From: Robiginitomaculum sp.
Lineage (GTDB): Bacteria > Pseudomonadota > Alphaproteobacteria > Caulobacterales > Maricaulaceae
DNA length: 64,000 nt
Reading direction: 5' to 3'
Assembly (NCBI GenBank): GCA_026982415.1
Contig: JALSHE010000106.1
Location: 62,001 to 126,000 of the forward strand
Shown piece by piece: positions 26,760 through 34,284 of the stretch. Under the pieces are notes generated by a model. The model was given only the letters and a program-made list of their open reading frames with translations. It had not been told where the DNA came from and made no database searches. Every line of letters starts with the position of its first letter. The stretch's first letter is position 1. Made by a program: the position numbers and the translations under genes.

Positions 26760-27419
26760 ATGTCAGAAAACATCACTAAGCTCACCGCTGCAGATTTAGC
26801 CGCGCTTTTATGCGCTCGAATATGTCATGATTTGGTCGGCCCCGTAAGCGCCCTAGAAACCGGACTTGATTTGTTGAACGACGATGACAATCTCGATATG
26901 CACGATGATGCCATTGAACTGATAAAAATTGGTGCGGAACAAGCGAGCGCCAAATTACAGTTTTTACGCATTGCTTTTGGCGCGGGCGGCTCAGCACCAA
27001 CCATAATAGCTGCCGCCGAATTGGAACGGTTAAGCCGGGGCGTATATCCGGACGGTAAAGTCACCTTTGACTGGAATATGGGCGTGGACGGCTTGAACAA
27101 GCCTGCGGCACGCGTATTGTTGAACTTGGTTATGCTCAGCGTTCAGTCTATTCCGCTCGGCGGTACAGTGGCTGTGAGTGCAAAGATAGACGGTGCCCAG
27201 ATTGACATTTCCCTATTGTGTAAAGGCAAAAAAGCCCGTCTCGACCCAGCAATTGCCAAAACGCTTGCTGGCGGCGCCCCGCAAGACGGGTTTAGCGGTC
27301 GCACTATCCAGCCGTTTTACACAGGCATGATTGCCCGCGAAGCAGGTGGTACTGTCAGTAGTACCGTCGAAACCGAGGGCGAAGCCATTATTTTCGGCGC
27401 GCAAATTCCAACTGCATAA
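26760..27419 (+). CDS. chpT: Histidine phosphotransferase ChpT
   Basis: ChpT relays phosphate from the hybrid kinase CckA to CtrA and CpdR, controlling the alphaproteobacterial cell cycle and motility. The 219 residues show the dimerisation hairpin with the phosphorylated histidine H23 in ARICHDLVGPVSALETGLDLL. A degenerate ATPase-like C-terminal domain follows (ARVLLNLVMLSVQSIPLGGTVAVSA, GRTIQPFYTGMIAREAGG). Length matches the family. Together with rcdA and trcR, it puts three CtrA-circuit genes within 15 kb. Confidence 0.9.
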   Translation: MSENITKLTAADLAALLCARICHDLVGPVSALETGLDLLNDDDNLDMHDDAIELIKIGAEQASAKLQFLRIAFGAGGSAPTIIAAAELERLSRGVYPDGKVTFDWNMGVDGLNKPAARVLLNLVMLSVQSIPLGGTVAVSAKIDGAQIDISLLCKGKKARLDPAIAKTLAGGAPQDGFSGRTIQPFYTGMIAREAGGTVSSTVETEGEAIIFGAQIPTA

Positions 27420-27487
27420 GCTAGATACTAAGTCTAAGTACCTTTCTTATTCGCAAGAATTGATTAAACATTTTTGTTTGGGGGTTT

Positions 27488-27503
27488 TTAACCATTTTTA
27501 ACC
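27488..27503 (+). promoter_or_regulatory. Candidate CtrA-binding site
   Basis: TTAACCAT (27488-27495) is an exact CtrA half-site motif, and a second TTAACC starts ten bases later at 27498. The full CtrA box is usually given as TTAA-N7-TTAA; here the gap between the TTAA cores is six, so this is a near match. It lies about 45 bases upstream of the CheA-like gene and would place that operon under CtrA. Confidence 0.4.
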
Positions 27504-27548
27504 AATTAGCCGCACTGTGATTGTAACGATCACAATACCGGATAATTT

Positions 27549-28529
27549 ATGTATTCTGCCGAACGAAATTTTGTTGCCACCGCCCACGCACAACTGCTTG
27601 TGTTGGACGATGATGGACAAGATGCGCACACCCATTTCCCTGCTGCTATTGAGCAAATTAAACAAGCTGCTGCCCCCGTTAAAGCCCGGGCTATATATCG
27701 CGCCGCCTTGCTGTGCGAGGATGTACTGAAACGCTCCAGCTCAGCAACTGATGTAAACTTTCGAAATTCGGTAATGCGATTAAATTCTTTGGTCAAATCA
27801 TATGCAGACGGCTTGTATGAAATTGATCCAGAGTTTAAACAAATAACGCTCGACCCAAGCGTCATTAGCGAGACCCACTCCGCTCAAGATTTATCCAGCG
27901 GGGATTTGCAAGCCGCAAATGAAAATGCTGCCAAAGTGCTCCAGCCCCTATTGCGTCTCGTAAAAGACGACGGGCGAACCAAGGCGCTAAAGTTATTGGC
28001 AAATTTCAGCACACAAAGCGAAACCAAGAGCCGGCAGACAAGTGTGCGATTTGATGCCGTAATGCGGCAAATCACCAACCGGGCTTTGGGCGAAGCCCGT
28101 GCGAGAGCAAAAATTGTTAGCATCTCCTATGCAGCCGATTTTGATATTATTGACGCGAGCATAATGCCGGGGGTGCGAACTTATTTGCAAGAAGTTTGTT
28201 TGGAGATCGTCAGAGACGGTTTGGTCGTAGGTGGTGATCTCGCTGCGAGTTTGCACCGTGCTTGGCAAATTTCCATTACCGGGGAAACGCAGGGGCAAAA
28301 TCTAGCGTTCTCTATTAGCTGGCCTGGGCAGGAAATTTCGGAAATTTGCAAAATCATACAATTGAATAAAGAGATGAAAGACCTTGGTGGCAAAGTGAAC
28401 GCTAAGACGGTGCAAGGCCTTGACGGCGGCACGGATACTCAGCTTATTGAATATATCTGCCCTGCGCGAAAACCAGAACAAATTCCGAAACCGACCCCAG
28501 TACCGCAAACGCAAGCAAGAGAGGGTTGA
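27549..28529 (+). CDS. CheA-like protein with a degenerate kinase domain
   Basis: This encodes 326 residues. The N-terminal half is helical and lacks a recognisable phospho-accepting HxxKG motif. The C-terminal half looks like a worn CheA ATPase domain: EVCLEIVRDGLV sits where the N-box (NAxxHG) should be but has no asparagine or HG, and no DDGxG is visible. NKEMKDLGGKVNAKT and GGTDTQLIEYICP resemble the end of the domain. A proline-rich tail closes it. It is probably a non-catalytic scaffold or receiver partner. It stands first in an operon with a CheY-like and a CheR-like gene, after chpT. Confidence 0.45.
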   Translation: MYSAERNFVATAHAQLLVLDDDGQDAHTHFPAAIEQIKQAAAPVKARAIYRAALLCEDVLKRSSSATDVNFRNSVMRLNSLVKSYADGLYEIDPEFKQITLDPSVISETHSAQDLSSGDLQAANENAAKVLQPLLRLVKDDGRTKALKLLANFSTQSETKSRQTSVRFDAVMRQITNRALGEARARAKIVSISYAADFDIIDASIMPGVRTYLQEVCLEIVRDGLVVGGDLAASLHRAWQISITGETQGQNLAFSISWPGQEISEICKIIQLNKEMKDLGGKVNAKTVQGLDGGTDTQLIEYICPARKPEQIPKPTPVPQTQAREG

Positions 28530-28530
28530 T

Positions 28531-28938
28531 ATGGCCAGTTCTATACAAATTAACGCGAATAAAACATGCTTAATTGTCGACGATTCAAAAATGATCCGCC
28601 GTGTCGCGTCGCGTATTTTACGGGAGCTTAAGTTTGAACCAAGCGAAGCGGGCGATGGCCGCGAGGCTATGGAGCTTTGTAAAGCCAAAATGCCGGACGC
28701 CATATTGCTGGATTGGAATATGCCTATTATGGACGGCTTGTCTTTCCTCAAGACCTTGCGAGGTGTTGAAGGCGGCGCAAAACCTGTTGTCCTGTTCTGC
28801 ACGGCAGAGCGCGATGTTATCAAAATTGCTGAAGCTTTGGATGCAGGCGCTGACGAATATATTATGAAACCGTTTGATTCCGATATTTTAGGCTCCAAGC
28901 TTTCCGAAGTCGGCCTGCTGGATCAGGCGCACTTATGA
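28531..28938 (+). CDS. CheY-like single-domain response regulator
   Basis: This encodes 135 residues. All receiver residues are present: acidic pair in LIVDDSKMIRR, phospho-acceptor aspartate in AILLDWNMPIMDG, switch threonine in LFCTAE and lysine in YIMKPFD. No output domain follows, so it signals by protein contact. ATG 28531 lies one base after the preceding stop. The stop overlaps the CheR-like start (ATGA). Whether it docks on ChpT or on a flagellar or other target is not shown by sequence. Confidence 0.88.
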   Translation: MASSIQINANKTCLIVDDSKMIRRVASRILRELKFEPSEAGDGREAMELCKAKMPDAILLDWNMPIMDGLSFLKTLRGVEGGAKPVVLFCTAERDVIKIAEALDAGADEYIMKPFDSDILGSKLSEVGLLDQAHL

Positions 28939-29873
28939 GCGGAGACCTTTCCTTAAAACCCAGTTACTATGAAGCGCTGAAACGCCTAACTATTGAGCTT
29001 GTCGGTGTCAAACTTGGCGCGGATCACACTTTTTTGGTGGAAACTAGATTATCCGCTCTTGCCCGTAAGGAAGGGTTTGAAGACCTGTCGCAAATGATTG
29101 ATGAGTTGTTCTCGCGCGGACAAACGCGATTGGCTATTCATGTTGTAACTTCGCTTTTGGAGCGGGCAACAAGGTTTTTTGAAGACCGGCCCGGATATGA
29201 AGCGCTAGGCGATATTATATTGCCGGACTTGCACCCGTTATATAGGGGCGGCACATTGCGGATAATGTCTTATGGTTGCTCTAGCGGCCAAGAAATTTAT
29301 TCCGCAGCAATCCTCGCCGATACATTGGCCGATTTATTTCCGAATATGGACATTGAATTGACGGGTGTTGACTACCCGTCTGAAGCTTTGGAACGCGCTA
29401 GAGCCGGGCGGTTTACCCACTTCGAAGTACAGCGCGGTCTACCCATACGTCATCTTATTAAATATTTTGACCGAGACGGCGAAGATTGGGTGATAAAACA
29501 AAGCCTGCGCGATAAAATTACGTTTTTGGATCATAATTTACTCGCCAATATAGATGCGCTCGGTACTTTCCAGGTTGTTATGTTCCGAGGGCATCTCGGA
29601 CAATTTATCTCACCAGCTAAGGTTCGTATATTGCGCAGTCTCGGTAAATTGGTCAGTGTAAATGGGTATTTGATGCTGGGTAGTCACGAAAATCTGGACG
29701 ACACTAATTTTTGGTTCAAGGCTTTGTCGGCTACACCGGGTTGTTACAAAAAGCGCGCCAAACAAGGCCTGATTACGGAGCCAGAGACAGAAACGGGGAC
29801 GGGGACAGAAATTGAAAAATTCCCAAAACAACCCTTTGTCCCTATGGAATATAACGGTTCTAAAACCGTCTAA
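28935..29873 (+). CDS. Divergent CheR-like methyltransferase
   Basis: This 312-residue protein has the CheR two-domain layout: a helical N-terminal domain, then a SAM-binding fold. The glycine loop GCSSGQEIYSAAILAD is good, and the acidic SAM site shows as GVDYPSEALERARAGRF. However, the usual TTNxTxFFR substrate loop reads ERATRFFED, and the CRNVLIYF block reads FRGHLGQF, losing the asparagine. SAM binding is plausible, but receptor methylation is doubtful. No chemoreceptor gene is nearby. It overlaps the CheY-like gene by four bases. Confidence 0.75.
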   Translation: MSGDLSLKPSYYEALKRLTIELVGVKLGADHTFLVETRLSALARKEGFEDLSQMIDELFSRGQTRLAIHVVTSLLERATRFFEDRPGYEALGDIILPDLHPLYRGGTLRIMSYGCSSGQEIYSAAILADTLADLFPNMDIELTGVDYPSEALERARAGRFTHFEVQRGLPIRHLIKYFDRDGEDWVIKQSLRDKITFLDHNLLANIDALGTFQVVMFRGHLGQFISPAKVRILRSLGKLVSVNGYLMLGSHENLDDTNFWFKALSATPGCYKKRAKQGLITEPETETGTGTEIEKFPKQPFVPMEYNGSKTV

Positions 29874-29975
29874 ATTTGGGTTCGGTCTCGGCATCACCGA
29901 ATTGTGTCTGTGATTTTTGCCTTAACTGTGCTACAATGTGAACACAGATTACAAAACACATGCAGGAGGCACAAC

Positions 29976-30557
29976 ATGCTCACGAAACTTTCACTTAGTT
30001 TAGGGTTGGCTCTTGGTTGCTCCATTGGTTTATCAAATGCGGCATTTGCACAATCGCTGGTCATCGGCGACGGCGGTGCGCAAGAGTGTTTTCACAGCGT
30101 CAAACACGGCGACCCTGGGCGCATTTCGACTATAAAGGATTGCAAGCTCGCTTTGCGTGATCCGAATCTTTCTAAAAAAGACGAAGCGGCAACCCATGTT
30201 AATCTCGGTATTTTGCTGATGCGGGCGAAGCGGTATGACGACTCGCGCGCCCAATATAATTTGGCTATAAAAATGCAGCCTGAGCTTTCCGAAGCCTACA
30301 TCAATTACGCCGCTAATCTGATCTATCTCGGTGATTTTGATGCGGCCATAACGGCCTCCAATAAAGGCATAGAGCTTGGCACCAAAAAAATGCCCGAAGC
30401 TCTGTTTAACCGAGCCATGGCTTACGATAATTTGAAGCGATATAATTTAGCCTACGCTGATCTTAAAAAAGCTTTGACCCTACGCCCAAATTGGAAGCCC
30501 GCCTTGCGCGCAATTGACAATTACGAGGTTGCCGCAAAGCCGACCAGTCAAGGTTAG
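29976..30557 (+). CDS. Secreted TPR-repeat protein
   Basis: This encodes 193 residues. ATG 29976 has AGGAGG six bases upstream, which excludes an in-frame start at 29904. The signal peptide ends near NAAFAQS (about residue 25). A stretch with two cysteines (QECFHSV, KDCKLAL) is followed by at least three tetratricopeptide repeats (THVNLGILLMRAKRYDDSRAQYN, AYINYAANLIYLGDFDAAI, ALFNRAMAYDNLKRYNLAYADLKKAL). It resembles the TPR protein at 17309 in plan. It is monocistronic and ends before a bidirectional terminator. Confidence 0.75.
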   Translation: MLTKLSLSLGLALGCSIGLSNAAFAQSLVIGDGGAQECFHSVKHGDPGRISTIKDCKLALRDPNLSKKDEAATHVNLGILLMRAKRYDDSRAQYNLAIKMQPELSEAYINYAANLIYLGDFDAAITASNKGIELGTKKMPEALFNRAMAYDNLKRYNLAYADLKKALTLRPNWKPALRAIDNYEVAAKPTSQG

Positions 30558-30593
30558 TATCATCCTATATTAGTCTCGTTGCTCTAAAACAGA

Positions 30594-30626
30594 AACGGCC
30601 CGCTAAATTAGCGAGCCGTTGTTTTT
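30594..30626. terminator. Bidirectional terminator between the TPR gene and pnp
   Basis: AACGGC (30594-30599) pairs with GCCGTT (30615-30620), and inner arms CGCTAA/TTAGCG pair around one base, with a single mismatch. A T-rich run follows on the plus strand; on the minus strand the U-run is weaker (TTTCTGTTTT). It separates convergent genes. Confidence 0.75.
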
Positions 30627-30642
30627 GTAATTTGACTAAATT

Positions 30643-32763
30643 TTAGTCCTCGTCGCTTGCAATCTCTTCACCAGTTTCCTGGTCGACAACTTTCATAGAC
30701 AAGCGGGTTTTGCCGCGCTTGTCAAAGCCCATAAGCTTGACATAAACTTCGTCGCCCTCAGAGAGGTGATCTTTTGGATGTTCAACACGTTCCGCAACAA
30801 TTTGGCTCACATGGACAAGACCGTCGCGTTTGCCAAAGAAGTTCACGAATGCACCGAAGTCCATAACCTTAACCACTTTACCTTTATAGATAACGCCGAC
30901 TTCTGGCTCAGCCGTTAGGCCGTCAATCCATTCGCGGGCAGCTTCGATAGAGGCTGCATCGCTAGAGGCAAGTTTAATCGTGCCGTCGTCTTCGACAGAG
31001 ACGCGCGCGCCAGTAACTTCAACGATTTCGCGGATAACCTTGCCGCCCGTACCAATGACGTCGCGGATTTTATCAACCGGGATTTTCATGGTAACGATAC
31101 GCGGTGCGAACTCGCCAACATCTTCATTGGCTTCGTCCATGGCTTTGTTCATTTCGCCGAGGATATGAATGCGTCCACCGTGAGCTTGTGCAAGTGCATC
31201 TTTCATGATGTCCATTGTGATACCAGCAATTTTGATGTCCATCTGCAAAGATGTAATACCGTCGCGTGTACCCGCTACTTTGAAGTCCATATCACCGAGA
31301 TGATCTTCATCACCAAGGATGTCTGAAAGGATAGCAACATCGTCGCCCTCTTTAATCAGACCCATAGCAATACCGGAAACCGGTTTGGAGATCGGCACAC
31401 CCGCGTCCATCATAGCCAATGAACAACCGCAGACGGTCGCCATAGATGATGAACCGTTGGATTCCATAATTTCAGAAACCAGACGGATGGTGTATGGAAA
31501 CTCTTCCGGACTCGGAAGAACCGCAGCCAATGCCCGTGCTGCCAATTTACCGTGACCGTATTCGCGGCGCGATGTACCGCGCAAGAAGCGAGCTTCACCA
31601 ACGCAGAACGGCAAGAAGTTATAGTGTAGCATGAACTTGTTTTTGATCGTGCCCGTAAGCTGATCAACAAATTGTTCGTCTTCGGATGTACCCAAAGTCG
31701 CTACACATAATGCCTGTGTTTCGCCGCGTGTGAACAGGGCGGAACCGTGAGTGCGCGGTAGAATGCCGGTTTCGGATTCGATTGGGCGTACTTTGTCTAA
31801 TTTACGGCCATCAATTCGCTTGCCGGTTTTGATTACGCTGGTGCGCACGACTTTGGATTCGACGGATTTAAACGCATCAGAGAATACGCTGCCGTCCATG
31901 CCGTCAGGATTATCGTCAGATGCTATCAATTTCGCGCCCTTATCACGAGCTTCCGCAAGTGCCGCTTGGCGTTCCATTTTGTCAGTTTTCTTATAAGCTT
32001 TGGCGATGTCTTTATCGAGGAGTTTGGCAACCGCTTTTTTCTCAGTCGCATAATCAGGTGCCGTAAAGTCCCAAGGCTCTTTGGCCGCTTTTTCGGCCAG
32101 ATCGATAATCGCGTCAATCACTGGCTGATAGCCTTCGTGAGCAAATTCGAGAGCGCCGAGCATTTCATCTTCGGTCAATTCTTTGGCTTCACTTTCCACC
32201 ATCATCACCGCGCCATTTGTACCGGCAACAACCAAATCAAGTGTGCTGTCTTCCATTTCTTGGATAGTTGGTTGCAGCACATATTCGCCGTCAATAAAGC
32301 CGACGCGCGCCGCGCCGATTGGACCCATAAACGGGACACCGGATAGGGTAATGGCAGCAGAACCAGCAATCATGCCAAGCACATCAGGCTCGGTTTCAAG
32401 GTCGTGCTGTAGCACAGTGATGATAACTTGTGTTTCGCTCATGAAGCCTTTGGCAAATAAAGGCCTGAACGGACGGTCAATAAGGCGCGAGATCAAAGTT
32501 TCGCGTTCGGTCGGACGACCTTCGCGTTTGAAATAGCCGCCCGGTATTTTGCCGGAGGCATAGAATTTTTCTTGGTAGTTAACGGTCAGCGGGAAGAAGC
32601 TCTGTCCCGGCTTGGCTGTCCGCGCCGCACAGATTGTTGCGAGCAATACAGTTTCGCCGTAAGTCGCAAGCACTGCGCCGTCGGCTTGGCGGGCCATGCC
32701 GCCAGTTTCGAGTTTGAGGGTTTTACCGCCCCATTCAATTTCTACAGATTGTTTATTAAACAT
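30643..32763 (-). CDS. pnp: Polynucleotide phosphorylase
   Basis: PNPase degrades RNA 3' to 5' using phosphate and is a core part of the RNA degradosome. The 706 residues contain two RNase PH-like domains, with [16 protein letters not shown] and [16 protein letters not shown] in the second. A KH domain follows ([21 protein letters not shown]), then an S1 domain ([21 protein letters not shown]) near the end. It follows rpsO on the same strand with hairpins in its leader, where E. coli pnp is autoregulated. Confidence 0.97.
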   Translation of the reverse strand: MFNKQSVEIEWGGKTLKLETGGMARQADGAVLATYGETVLLATICAARTAKPGQSFFPLTVNYQEKFYASGKIPGGYFKREGRPTERETLISRLIDRPFRPLFAKGFMSETQVIITVLQHDLETEPDVLGMIAGSAAITLSGVPFMGPIGAARVGFIDGEYVLQPTIQEMEDSTLDLVVAGTNGAVMMVESEAKELTEDEMLGALEFAHEGYQPVIDAIIDLAEKAAKEPWDFTAPDYATEKKAVAKLLDKDIAKAYKKTDKMERQAALAEARDKGAKLIASDDNPDGMDGSVFSDAFKSVESKVVRTSVIKTGKRIDGRKLDKVRPIESETGILPRTHGSALFTRGETQALCVATLGTSEDEQFVDQLTGTIKNKFMLHYNFLPFCVGEARFLRGTSRREYGHGKLAARALAAVLPSPEEFPYTIRLVSEIMESNGSSSMATVCGCSLAMMDAGVPISKPVSGIAMGLIKEGDDVAILSDILGDEDHLGDMDFKVAGTRDGITSLQMDIKIAGITMDIMKDALAQAHGGRIHILGEMNKAMDEANEDVGEFAPRIVTMKIPVDKIRDVIGTGGKVIREIVEVTGARVSVEDDGTIKLASSDAASIEAAREWIDGLTAEPEVGVIYKGKVVKVMDFGAFVNFFGKRDGLVHVSQIVAERVEHPKDHLSEGDEVYVKLMGFDKRGKTRLSMKVVDQETGEEIASDED

Positions 32764-32828
32764 AGTTTTCGTCTTTCACATACATATCAGGGCGGTTCAT
32801 TCTAATTTTTGACACGACCCCTACATTC

Positions 32829-32865
32829 GGGCTTTCTTGCCCATTATTCTGGCTCTTCGCGAGCC
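32829..32865 (-). promoter_or_regulatory. Hairpins in the pnp leader
   Basis: Two short stems lie upstream of the pnp start: GGGC/GCCC (32829-32842) and GGCTC/GAGCC (32851-32865, five-base loop). They follow the rpsO terminator-like hairpin. By analogy with E. coli, where PNPase controls its own mRNA after RNase III cuts the leader, these are candidates for the same role. Confidence 0.35.
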
Positions 32866-32875
32866 TACATACTTA

Positions 32876-32903
32876 AAAACCGTCCCCCAGAATTAGGAGA
32901 CGG
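32876..32903 (-). terminator. Terminator-like hairpin after rpsO
   Basis: CCGTCCCC (32880-32887) pairs with GGAGACGG (32896-32903) with one G-T wobble. Five T residues follow on the minus strand. It lies 20 bases after the rpsO stop, between rpsO and pnp, so some pnp expression may depend on readthrough or on its own promoter. Confidence 0.7.
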
Positions 32904-32922
32904 CTTATTTTTGGCGATGCGC

Positions 32923-33192
32923 TTAACGGCGCAGCCCCAGGCTTTTGATGAGGTCTTGATAACGACCCGCATCTTTTTTCTTGAGGTAATCAAGTTGCGT
33001 GCGGCGCAGGCTAACCATAGCCAGCAGACCACGACGGGAATGATTATCTTTTTTGTTGGTTTTAAAATGTTCAGTTAGATTGACAATGCGTTCGGTTAGG
33101 ATCGCGACTTGTACTTCTGGTGAACCGGTATCGCCCTCTGAACGGGCATATTTTTTAACGAGCGCAGCTTTGCGCTTTGGTGTAATCGACAT
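32923..33192 (-). CDS. rpsO: 30S ribosomal protein S15
   Basis: This encodes 89 residues, the exact family length. It begins [19 protein letters not shown] and contains [16 protein letters not shown], the [10 protein letters not shown] loop and the [13 protein letters not shown] end. S15 is a primary 16S-binding protein. The order truB-rpsO-pnp is the classic bacterial arrangement. Confidence 0.98.
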   Translation of the reverse strand: MSITPKRKAALVKKYARSEGDTGSPEVQVAILTERIVNLTEHFKTNKKDNHSRRGLLAMVSLRRTQLDYLKKKDAGRYQDLIKSLGLRR

Positions 33193-33212
33193 CGTATTCT
33201 CCTATAAAACGA

Positions 33213-34160
33213 CTACAAATTAAATACGCGTTTCGGACTTAATCGCCCGGCTCGCGCCTCACATAGAGCAATTTCTACACCTTCGTGTTTTGCCAACACC
33301 ATCCGGCTTACGTCTAAATCTCCGAGCATGCGGGGATAAAACGCGGCCTTCAAGCTTGCAAATATTGAAGGGTGTAGGACAATTGCCCGTCCTTGCTTCA
33401 GATCGAACCGCTCATTTTCGTTGACGGCCAGCACCGGGATGTCGTCCAGTGCGGTCGAAAGCGGGAGAAGTCCGTCCGTTGCGCGCGCCTTATGGCGCAA
33501 TTCTTCCAGCGCGTCCAGTGAAAAACACGCATCTTCTGCAAAGCTGCCAACCCGGGTGCGCCGCAAGGTTTTAACCGATCCTTCCGTGCCGAGCGCATAG
33601 GCCATATCTCGCGCCAGCGACCTTATATATGTACCCTTGCCGCAATCGACGCGGATTATGGCCGTATCTTCTAAAATTTCCAAGACTTCCAGCCCGTCTA
33701 TTTGTACCAAACGCGGCTGCATTTTGGGTTCTTCCCCGGCGCGCGCCAAATCATAGGCCCGTTTGCCGTCTATTTTAATCGCAGAAAACTTCGGTGGTAT
33801 CTGGCTAATCTCGCCCGTAAATTGGGGGAGAATATCAGCAATCTCTTGTCCGCTCGGGCGCACATCAGACACGGCGACCACCGCACCCTCTGCGTCCAGC
33901 GTATCCGTGCGCTCACCCCACTTAATCTCGACCTCATAGGTTTTCTTGGCCTCAACCAGATACGGCATGGTTTTGGTGGCATCGCCAAGTGCTATCGGTA
34001 ATATTCCGGTCGCAAGGGGATCAAGTGTCCCTGCGTGACCAGCTTTCTGCGCCCCAAATATCCAGCGGACTTTACCGACCGCTTGGGTTGATGTCATACC
34101 AAGTGGTTTGTCAAAATTTACCCAACCGTGTATTGGATTACCTTTTCTGCGTCGCGCCAA
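33213..34160 (-). CDS. truB: tRNA pseudouridine(55) synthase TruB
   Basis: TruB makes pseudouridine at position 55 of the tRNA T-loop. The 315 residues include the catalytic aspartate in [19 protein letters not shown], the [15 protein letters not shown] segment, and [20 protein letters not shown]-terminal extension follows. It is first in the truB-rpsO-pnp group; rpsO starts 20 bases after its stop. Confidence 0.96.
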   Translation of the reverse strand: MARRRKGNPIHGWVNFDKPLGMTSTQAVGKVRWIFGAQKAGHAGTLDPLATGILPIALGDATKTMPYLVEAKKTYEVEIKWGERTDTLDAEGAVVAVSDVRPSGQEIADILPQFTGEISQIPPKFSAIKIDGKRAYDLARAGEEPKMQPRLVQIDGLEVLEILEDTAIIRVDCGKGTYIRSLARDMAYALGTEGSVKTLRRTRVGSFAEDACFSLDALEELRHKARATDGLLPLSTALDDIPVLAVNENERFDLKQGRAIVLHPSIFASLKAAFYPRMLGDLDVSRMVLAKHEGVEIALCEARAGRLSPKRVFNL

Positions 34161-34203
34161 ATCTAGCTCCTGTTTTGCTCTTGCACTATATAGTGTAGCA
34201 CAA

Positions 34204-34234
34204 ACAAAAAAACAGCGGTGAAATCACCGCTGTT
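34204..34234 (-). terminator. Intrinsic terminator after the large lipoprotein gene
   Basis: AACAGCGGTGA (34211-34221) and TCACCGCTGTT (34224-34234) form a perfect 11-bp stem with a two-base gap on paper. A run of seven T residues follows on the minus strand. It is 50 bases after the stop at 34285. Confidence 0.9.
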
Positions 34235-34284
34235 GAAGTTTTATATTCTGCCTATTTTCCTTATAGGTTTTTTATCGAGATGTA

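Noticed and set aside
26760-29873. Ordinary chemotaxis operon
   Set aside because: There is no receptor, CheW or CheB, and the CheA-like and CheR-like members lack key residues.
32183-32536. Plus-strand frame of 117 codons opposite pnp
   Set aside because: It is a shadow of the highly conserved PNPase RNase PH-like domain.
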